A stretch of DNA of 9,497 bases from positions 1 to 9,497 of the forward strand of contig CAZFWT010000060.1 in NCBI GenBank assembly GCA_964522635.1. Direction: 5' to 3'. Origin of the DNA: JACGMN01 sp964522635 (lineage in GTDB: Archaea; Halobacteriota; Syntropharchaeia; Alkanophagales; Methanospirareceae). This document shows positions 5,636 through 9,497 of the stretch, in pieces. The notes below the pieces were generated by a model that saw only the letters and a list, made by a program, of their open reading frames with translations, was not told the origin of the DNA and did no database searches. Position 1 is the first letter of the stretch. Every line of letters starts with the position of its first letter. Made by a program: the position numbers and the translations under genes.

Positions 5636-6159
5636 TCCTCTTTTTCGCCCCCCACAGGCATACTGTCATCCCCTTTAAGCTGCTTCCTGGACTGCTCAGG
5701 GGGATAGCAATCGTCGATCCAACTGGTGGAGATGCGCTCGCATGTGCTTCTCGCCGGACGTATGCTCGCCAACTCCTTGAGCGCATGCGCTGTTTCCTTG
5801 AACGCTTGCGCGATTTCCTTCTGCGCGTGGGCGATTTGACCGAGCTCCGCAACGCTGAGTTCAGGAGTTCCCGGTTTGAGTCGCTTCCTGAGCGCGGTCT
5901 GAATATCCTCAGCAAGATCTTGATTTTCCGCTATGGCGCGCGGTAAACCCTCAAATACGTCTTTGTTGGCGATGTACGTGGTGATCGCTTTTGACGCGAC
6001 CGCCTTACGGTCGCTTCCTTCTTCTTCCGCGCGCCGCGTCAACGCAGCATACGCATCCTTCGAGATCACGATCGTCTTGTGATCCCGAGTCGGCTTCTTG
6101 CTCTCCTCTGGCCCGGTTACCGCTCCACCGGCTCGTGTCGCTGCGCCGTCTGCAGTCAT
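5632..6159 (-). CDS. Ribbon-helix-helix-like protein upstream of terL, candidate small terminase
   Basis: A 175-residue protein without a family I can name. Residues 1-27 are a low-complexity, charged leader. Residues 28-63 (KTIVISKDAYAALTRRAEEE and the following helix to ITTYI) have the strand-helix-helix pattern of a CopG/Arc ribbon-helix-helix DNA-binding domain. A long charged helical segment follows, with a repeated QAFKETAHALKEL heptad pattern at about 110-130, then a polar tail. The stop overlaps the terL start by 4 nt, and its own start overlaps the upstream stop by 4 nt (ATGA at 6156-6159). GGTGAG lies 5 nt before the ATG. The position directly before terL and the DNA-binding fold suggest the DNA-recognition (small) terminase subunit; a regulator is the alternative. 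Function is inferred from context. Confidence 0.6.
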   Translation of the reverse strand: MTADGAATRAGGAVTGPEESKKPTRDHKTIVISKDAYAALTRRAEEEGSDRKAVASKAITTYIANKDVFEGLPRAIAENQDLAEDIQTALRKRLKPGTPELSVAELGQIAHAQKEIAQAFKETAHALKELASIRPARSTCERISTSWIDDCYPPEQSRKQLKGDDSMPVGGEKEE

Positions 6160-6362
6160 CTGCGCTCACCTGCCTTAACGGGCGCGTGCCGCTGTTTCGA
6201 TAGCAGCAATCGCTCAGAAGAAAGCGAAAAAGTCGCGACAGTTCCGCGATACCATACCCGATGGGCCGGAATTACGGTGCCGGTATGTACGCCGATCACC
6301 TTCCGTTCGACCCGCCGCGCATCCGCCTCGACATCGCCTTCTGACCCTGCCATAAGCGTCAC
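6156..6362 (-). CDS. Small protein at the head of the terminase gene cluster, function unknown
   Basis: A 68-residue frame that I do not recognise. It has an acidic N-terminus, a probable beta-strand core (VIGVHTGTVIPAHRVWYRGT, then VATFSLSS) and a basic tail. Support is positional: its stop overlaps the next start by 4 nt, the same ATGA junction that joins the next gene to terL, and a TATA-like TCCTTAAACGC lies at 6386-6396, about 25-30 nt upstream. That distance fits a leaderless transcript beginning at the GTG at 6362; an ATG at 6353 with GTGA five bases upstream is an equally reasonable start. Likely a virus structural or packaging accessory protein by context only. Confidence 0.5.
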   Translation of the reverse strand: MTLMAGSEGDVEADARRVERKVIGVHTGTVIPAHRVWYRGTVATFSLSSERLLLSKQRHAPVKAGERR

Positions 6363-6385
6363 TGCTTGTGCTCAGGAAACTACCT

Positions 6386-6396
6386 GCGTTTAAGGA
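6386..6396 (-). promoter_or_regulatory. Shared TATA-like element before the terminase genes
   Basis: On the minus strand TCCTTAAACGC, identical over 11 bases to the element at 7946-7956. It lies 24 nt before the GTG of the first gene in the terminase cluster and just after a T6 run that could end the preceding transcript, so it may restart transcription for the packaging genes. Confidence 0.4.
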
Positions 6397-6428
6397 AGCC
6401 CCGTTTTTGACGGCTCACGTAAACCCAT

Positions 6429-6434
6429 AAAAAA
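6429..6434 (-). terminator. T6 run after the DUF2213 gene group
   Basis: On the minus strand CCTTTTTTATGG occurs about 20 nt after the stop at 6457, in a gap with no gene. It is a plausible archaeal T-run terminator separating the scaffold genes from the terminase genes. Confidence 0.35.
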
Positions 6435-6456
6435 GGTCCGTTACGCTTTCTAACTG

Positions 6457-6658
6457 CTAGTTGAGCTTATTCTGGACTAACCTTAAACGCCGCTCAGCTC
6501 GGTCGTGGTACTGGTGGTGCATGCCGCGGCGGATCGGGCCTGCGGCGAAAGCGATGTCCTCCTTCTTGGTCTTGTTTAACGTGGCCCCGAGGCACGGGGT
6601 CGTACTGCGAGTAGAACCCGGGCTCATCCTTCTCCACAAGATCCCAATCGACAGGCAA
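6457..6658 (-). pseudogene. Frameshifted small virus gene, function unknown
   Basis: Coding character changes frame inside this stretch. From about 6658 to 6590 one minus-strand frame reads PVDWDLVEKDEPGFYSQYDP with typical codon use, then degenerates into an Arg/Pro-rich tail and a stop at 6494. From about 6595 to 6457 the next frame reads ATLNKTKKEDIAFAAGPIRR and continues to QNKLN with normal codons. Removing one G from the GGGG near 6590 would join them. As it stands, a ribosome could use a TTG at 6658 for the first frame and an ATG at 6627 for the second; that ATG overlaps the preceding stop as ATGA and has GGAG four bases upstream. Either the gene is broken, the base is a sequencing error, or two short overlapping genes exist. 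Confidence 0.5.
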
Positions 6659-6800
6659 TGCCGAGGATATTGTGCACGATATCCAGAGTACTTTTCACTG
6701 TCTTCGCTGCTGATCGTATGACTGCGGCGCCGAATGCGATGGTGCCGGCAGCCTTCATCTCACCGATAGCGTCGAATGCGTTCACATTCACGGGATACAT
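6624..6800 (-). CDS. Small hydrophobic protein after the DUF2213 gene, function unknown
   Basis: A 58-residue frame beginning two bases after the DUF2213 stop, with a strong GGAGGT ribosome-binding site inside the end of that gene, so the two are translationally linked. Residues 17-31 are Ala/Gly/Ile-rich (AAGTIAFGAAVIRSA), a possible short membrane or helix-packing segment, and are followed by KTVKSTLDIVHNILG. Up to about residue 47 the codons look native; the last eleven residues (IACRLGSCGEG) do not, and a better frame picks up directly after them, so a single-base shift near 6660 may have cut an originally longer protein of about 110 residues. I do not recognise the family. Confidence 0.5.
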   Translation of the reverse strand: MYPVNVNAFDAIGEMKAAGTIAFGAAVIRSAAKTVKSTLDIVHNILGIACRLGSCGEG

Positions 6801-7910
6801 CTATCCTGTACCTCCTATCTTTCCATACACCTCATCGATGCGTGCTCTGCCCTTAGCTTCGGGACTAACGGGAGCAGCTAACCGAGCTGTGCGCAGGCCT
6901 TTGACCATATCGAGCTCTTTGCTAAGCGCGTCGAGATCAAGTGCCTGCAGATCCTTCTCCGTCTTCGTGTCCTGTAGCGTTGTGAGCTCTGCGACGAGCG
7001 CATCCTTCTCAGTTTGCACGAGCTCGTCGAGTTTGCGCTGCAGCGCGTCACGCTGCGAAACTGCTTCGCCACGCTGTGCTACTGCTTCTGCGCGCTCTCG
7101 CTTCAACCTCACGACAGCGTCTTTTGCCTCCTGGAGCTGTGCGACCGCAGCGGACTGATCGGGCTGCTTTGCGGGCTGCTCAGCGCTTTCGTTCGTGGGC
7201 ACGATATTGAGCCCGCAGCCATCTCGAGACGAGCACCTGCCTTCCGCGCACACTGCGACGTGATTGAGGAAGATCTCGCGCTGGACCGCGTTGTAGTCCT
7301 TGCCTTCGCCGAGTGATCCTTTCGCTTCGTCGCTCGTATCGAGCGTACAGAAGTATCCGGGCGAAACGTCGCTGAGTTTCTGCTCCTTGATGTCTGCGAT
7401 CAGATCCTTATCGGAGATTTCCAGGATGCCGGTGAGCACGTCGCTTTCTGCACGCGGATCGCGCAGGAATCCGAGCACCTGTGCGCGCTCGGTCACGATT
7501 CCTGCCTTCGGATGGTCGCGGGTGACTGGTATGCCGTTAGCGAACCGAGCGGCAGCTTCGAGCTCGGCGAACGGCTTGACTGCTTTGATCGCGCCGTCGT
7601 TGTAGCCATAGACGTGCTTGGAATGCGCGATGGTTGCAGGGATCCTGAGCATACCGTCTTCTTCGGTCGCCTCATCAAGCTTCAGCTCGAACGAATCGGT
7701 GAACTGCGCGATTGAGTCCTGATTAGCATCCTCGTCTTTCTGCTCAGGCTTCGGATATTCTGATTTGTAGCCGTGTGGGAGCACGATGACATCAACGTTC
7801 GTGTACTTGATCGGCTTCTCTTCGGGCAGTGGGTATTCGGCATCCGCTTCGGGCTGGGCTAAGGCCTGCAAGAGTGCATCGAGTTCGGCTTCTTCTTCTT
7901 CAAGAGCCAT
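6801..7910 (-). CDS. DUF2213 protein: prohead protease-like domain fused to a coiled-coil scaffold
   Basis: A 369-residue virus head-assembly protein. An acidic leader (1-80) is followed by a DUF2213 domain (about 85-235), from DGMLRIPATIAHSKHVYGY through GIPVTRDHP and LSDVSPGYF to NHVAVCAEGRC. The domain is distantly related to HK97-type prohead proteases; H133 (in DHP) and S180 or S183 (in LSDVSPGY) are candidate catalytic residues. A long heptad-rich coiled coil (about 253-318) then matches an internal scaffold, and the C-terminal tail is basic. Such a protein would line the prohead and be cleaved during maturation. It is the first gene of the minus-strand virus block, with TCCTTAAACGC at 7946-7956 upstream and GTGA near the ATG. 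No portal or major capsid gene adjoins it here. Confidence 0.8.
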   Translation of the reverse strand: MALEEEEAELDALLQALAQPEADAEYPLPEEKPIKYTNVDVIVLPHGYKSEYPKPEQKDEDANQDSIAQFTDSFELKLDEATEEDGMLRIPATIAHSKHVYGYNDGAIKAVKPFAELEAAARFANGIPVTRDHPKAGIVTERAQVLGFLRDPRAESDVLTGILEISDKDLIADIKEQKLSDVSPGYFCTLDTSDEAKGSLGEGKDYNAVQREIFLNHVAVCAEGRCSSRDGCGLNIVPTNESAEQPAKQPDQSAAVAQLQEAKDAVVRLKRERAEAVAQRGEAVSQRDALQRKLDELVQTEKDALVAELTTLQDTKTEKDLQALDLDALSKELDMVKGLRTARLAAPVSPEAKGRARIDEVYGKIGGTG

Positions 7911-7945
7911 TGCTGGACTTCACTGAGAAGACGAAAAACGGCAAC

Positions 7946-7956
7946 GCGTTTAAGGA
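7946..7956 (-). promoter_or_regulatory. Shared TATA-like element before the DUF2213 gene
   Basis: On the minus strand TCCTTAAACGC, 36 nt before the ATG at 7910 and identical to the element at 6386-6396. A start about 25 nt downstream gives a leader of about 15 nt containing AGTGAAG. It is a candidate promoter for the scaffold gene group. Confidence 0.4.
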
Positions 7957-8132
7957 GGGCCAAAAATAAGTAGCTTTTAAGGTGCTGATGCGGTTATTCT
8001 GCTAGGTTTGTAGAATCGACGATATCCATTTGCTACCGGGCTGGATCCTTTAAAAAGCCCGCTTTTGCTTAATAAAATTCAATATAAAGATTGTTATATT
8101 TTATGAACATAGTTCAAGTGCGTAAGTCCTAT

Positions 8133-8144
8133 CGTTTTAAAACG
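8133..8144 (+). promoter_or_regulatory. Palindromic TATA element before the zinc-finger gene
   Basis: CGTTTTAAAACG is a perfect 12-bp palindrome whose centre lies 27 nt before the ATG at 8166. As a TATA box it would give a leaderless transcript, which fits the absence of a ribosome-binding site. As a palindrome it could also bind a dimeric repressor overlapping the promoter. Confidence 0.4.
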
Positions 8145-8165
8145 AAGAAAAAAAGCAAGTAGAAA

Positions 8166-8366
8166 ATGAAGCTTTTTCATAGAAAGCTTAAATGCGATTT
8201 CTGCGGAAAAACGCTGGATGAGGAGCATTTTTACGAGTGGAGAGAGAAAAGATTCTGCTCTACTCAGTGTAAGCGGGAATACCGGAAGATGATAAGAGAA
8301 GCAGAAGGGGAAAATAAGCGATTCCCCTACTCTAGTGCGTTTGAGCAGATTTACTGGAGAAAATAA
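8166..8366 (+). CDS. Small treble-clef zinc-finger protein
   Basis: A 66-residue basic protein. The four cysteines C10-X2-C13 and C31-X3-C35 (CDFCGK and FCSTQCKREYRK) form a zinc-binding treble-clef knuckle like those of TRASH/YHS or MYM-type fingers. The rest is a charged helix and a short aromatic tail (SSAFEQIYWRK). Such small fingers bind nucleic acid, metal or protein partners; nothing here decides which. The ATG at 8166 has no clear Shine-Dalgarno site but sits 27 nt from a palindromic TATA element, so a leaderless message is likely. The gene stands alone between the virus block and the nuclease/HEAT pair. Codons are A/T-rich compared with the virus genes. A real gene is likely because of the coherent cysteine spacing. 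Confidence 0.7.
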   Translation: MKLFHRKLKCDFCGKTLDEEHFYEWREKRFCSTQCKREYRKMIREAEGENKRFPYSSAFEQIYWRK

Positions 8367-8572
8367 AATACCAAGCTCCGGGCGTTTTCTAAGTGGCATC
8401 TCATAGCATCGAGCTGCAATGAGATCTCGCTCGTCAGGTTTTCTTCACTCACCGCTAGCTGTACCTGCGTGAGAACGTCCACAACTTTGAATCTTCCTGT
8501 TTCGCTTGCAGATATCTGATGAGGGTTCGACGCTGTGCAGACAACACACGGGCTAATCTTCCTTATATATTT
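8351..8572 (-). pseudogene. Coding-like relic without a start codon
   Basis: A 73-codon minus-strand frame is open from a stop at 8573 to a TAA at 8351. Its middle has protein-like codon use and composition (CTASNPHQISASETGRFKVV, then a helical stretch through EISLQLDAM). There is no ATG, GTG or TTG near its beginning; the first ATG is only 17 codons from the end. It is richer in G and C than the genes on both sides, and its last residues (LVFYFLQ) fall in A/T-rich sequence that overlaps the end of the zinc-finger gene. It is best seen as an internal fragment of a lost gene. I do not recognise the family, and a chance open frame cannot be excluded. Confidence 0.35.
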
Positions 8573-9059
8573 TTAATAACCTCATAGTTTGGAGGATTTC
8601 AGAATTATAGTTTTTATTCTCTTTAACCTTTTTGTATATATCGTTGATTATTGTTTCAAACTCAATAATGTGATCTATTCCATTTTGGCTAAGCATTTTT
8701 ATTGCCTCTTTTCTTGTTTCTTCATTCTTAGCCAGTGCTGGGATTACCAGTATTTTCCTATAATGGGCTGTTTGGATTACTGCTTTAATTTTTTCATCAG
8801 CTTCTGGTCTTGTAAAATAAAAGATGCGAGGTGCCGATCGTATAAGAGACGGCGTAAAAACTTCTGTATGCCATCCTTTAACTTCGATAGCCGCATATTC
8901 AATCCCTTTTAAGTCATCGGTTTTTAATATGAAGTTTTTGGGAGGATTGATACGGTCAGGATGAAGGTTAAGCGCTACTAAATCTACATCGCTATCTCCT
9001 CCAATTCCGTTCTCGCCCTTTACCCGGTAAGTTACGTTCGTTCTAACCAAGAAGTTCAA
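8553..9059 (-). CDS. PD-(D/E)XK nuclease-like protein (restriction-endonuclease fold), frameshifted
   Basis: This frame of 168 residues contains a restriction-endonuclease-like core: RVKGENGIGGDSDVDLVAL with D24/D26, then a spacer and YAAIEVKGWH with E59-V-K61, giving the D...ExK metal-binding set. Helices and a strand (KILVIPALAK) complete the fold, and the C-terminus is charged and helical. The only start in this frame is a TTG at 9059 with no ribosome-binding site. A better start is TTG at 9105, 6 nt after a perfect GGAGGTG; from there the sequence reads ADVNEEIVRL before a run of nine T (9066-9074), one too many to stay in frame. Corrected, the protein would have 183 residues. It follows the HEAT-repeat gene by 3 nt. 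A DNA-cleaving role, perhaps in defence, is inferred. Confidence 0.7.
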   Translation of the reverse strand: MNFLVRTNVTYRVKGENGIGGDSDVDLVALNLHPDRINPPKNFILKTDDLKGIEYAAIEVKGWHTEVFTPSLIRSAPRIFYFTRPEADEKIKAVIQTAHYRKILVIPALAKNEETRKEAIKMLSQNGIDHIIEFETIINDIYKKVKENKNYNSEILQTMRLLKIYKED

Positions 9060-9105
9060 ATTTTCAAAAAAAAAGTCTTACAATTTCTTCATTAACGTCG
9101 GCCAA
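9060..9105 (-). other. True N-terminus of the nuclease-like gene, split off by a T9 run
   Basis: From TTG at 9105 this segment encodes ADVNEEIVRLF and is preceded by GGAGGTG (9112-9118) with a 6-nt gap, the best ribosome-binding site in this region. At 9066-9074 nine T's follow a C; eight would join this frame to the downstream frame as LFFENLNFLV. The span from 9105 to 8553 is 553 nt, one more than a multiple of three. It may be a sequencing error, a slipped allele or transcriptional slippage. Confidence 0.65.
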
Positions 9106-9108
9106 TTT

Positions 9109-9497
9109 CTACACCTCCGTATTTACGGCTCCCTCTCGAACCTCCTTATATTCATCCTTCAAAGCACGAATGAGGGGTTCTACTGCCGGCTTTCCTATCT
9201 TGACAAGCGCCTTTGTGGCTCCCTCTCGAACCTCCTTATATTCATCCTTCAAAGCACGAATGAGGGGTTCTACTGCTAGTTTCCCCATCTCACCAAGAGC
9301 CTCTTCTGCACCCTTTCGAACGTTCCAATTTTCATCCTTCAAAGCACGAACGAGTGGTTCTACTGCCGGCTTTCCTATCTTAACAAGAGCCTCTTCTACT
9401 CCCTTTTGAATATACCGTTTTTCATCCATCAAAGCATGAACGAGGGGTTCTGCTGCTCTCTCATCTCCTATCGTACCAAGTGCAGTTGCTGCTCCCT
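9109..9497 (-). CDS. HEAT-repeat protein, C-terminal part
   Basis: The frame is open to the right edge, so the N-terminus is missing. It holds at least four helical HEAT-like repeats of about 30-31 residues, each with the pattern KxAVEPLIRALKDExxxVRxG followed by ATKALVKIG. These stack into a superhelical scaffold for protein or nucleic-acid contacts. Two units are identical at the DNA level over 59 bases (9128-9186 and 9218-9276), showing recent duplication or gene conversion. The last repeat stops after REGAVNTEV, so the C-terminal cap is absent or eroded. The stop TAG at 9109-9111 lies 3 nt before the nuclease-like gene's TTG, and that gene's ribosome-binding site is inside this one, so the two are almost certainly co-translated. 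Confidence 0.85.
   Translation of the reverse strand, partial: GAATALGTIGDERAAEPLVHALMDEKRYIQKGVEEALVKIGKPAVEPLVRALKDENWNVRKGAEEALGEMGKLAVEPLIRALKDEYKEVREGATKALVKIGKPAVEPLIRALKDEYKEVREGAVNTEV
9128..9276. repeat. Tandem 90-bp repeat units encoding HEAT repeats
   Basis: A 59-base segment at 9128-9186 recurs without change at 9218-9276, with a 90-bp period. A more diverged copy follows at about 9308-9366 and a fourth at about 9398-9456. The identity at all codon positions points to recent tandem duplication or recombination and makes copy number prone to change. Confidence 0.8.

Larger units (their letters stand above)
7911..8165. other. Divergent intergenic region with promoters for both sides
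   Basis: This gap lies between the minus-strand virus block and the plus-strand zinc-finger gene. Near 7946 it has the element shared with 6386-6396. At 8038-8060 GGGCT and AGCCC form a short stem around TTTAAAAA. From about 8065 to 8145 the sequence is very A/T-rich with several TATA-like stretches (8081-8088, 8094-8103, 8133-8144). No gene or RNA family was recognised. Confidence 0.4.

Noticed and set aside
6461..6721. Plus-strand frame of 86 codons in the frameshifted virus gene region
   Set aside because: The minus strand has coherent coding segments and ribosome-binding sites; the plus frame has a poor start context and unlikely composition.
6658..7158. Plus-strand frame of 166 codons opposite the DUF2213 gene
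   Set aside because: Ser/Cys/Ala-rich composition typical of the antisense of a coiled-coil gene; the minus-strand gene has a recognisable domain.
8094..8399. Minus-strand frame of 101 codons over the zinc-finger gene
   Set aside because: The plus strand shows a well-spaced four-cysteine zinc site; the minus frame is Phe/Leu-rich antisense with no domain.
9128..9456. Regularly spaced repeats as a CRISPR array
   Set aside because: The 90-bp units encode HEAT repeats in one open frame with no unique spacers.

Overview
The window looks archaeal, probably from a euryarchaeon; anaerobic methane- or alkane-oxidising lineages are a guess. Several genes have TATA-like boxes about 25 nt before a start codon or a short leader. 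There are good Shine-Dalgarno sites of the GGTGA and GGAGG type, and a lipoprotein with a Thr-Pro linker. No rRNA, tRNA or CRISPR array was seen.

Layout. At the left edge (+) are the end of a PIN-domain toxin and a YhbS-like GNAT acetyltransferase. Next (-) is a compact MntA/HepT toxin-antitoxin operon, then a small two-helix membrane protein (-) and a SUMF1/FGE-like lipoprotein (-). A short relic of a large terminase follows. A VapB/VapC-type pair (+) sits between that relic and a full-length large terminase (-).

The middle, 4211-7910, is a head-tail virus (Caudoviricetes-type) module read on the minus strand. It begins with a DUF2213 protease/scaffold protein, continues through a small gene that appears frameshifted and a candidate internal promoter, and ends with three genes linked by 4-nt ATGA overlaps: a small protein, a ribbon-helix-helix-like protein and the large terminase. 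No portal or major capsid gene is present, so this is a provirus fragment or a degraded provirus.

The right side holds a small zinc-finger protein (+), a coding-like relic without a start codon, and a tight minus-strand pair: a HEAT-repeat protein, cut by the window edge, followed by a PD-(D/E)XK nuclease-like protein. The nuclease reading frame is broken by a T9 run just after its best start.

Taken together the window is an accessory region: three toxin-antitoxin modules, virus packaging genes and a possible nuclease/HEAT defence pair. The two observations most worth following are the adenine-poor, NNC-codon-rich C-terminus of the FGE-like lipoprotein, which resembles the variable region of a diversity-generating retroelement target, and the HEAT/nuclease pair with its homopolymer frameshift.
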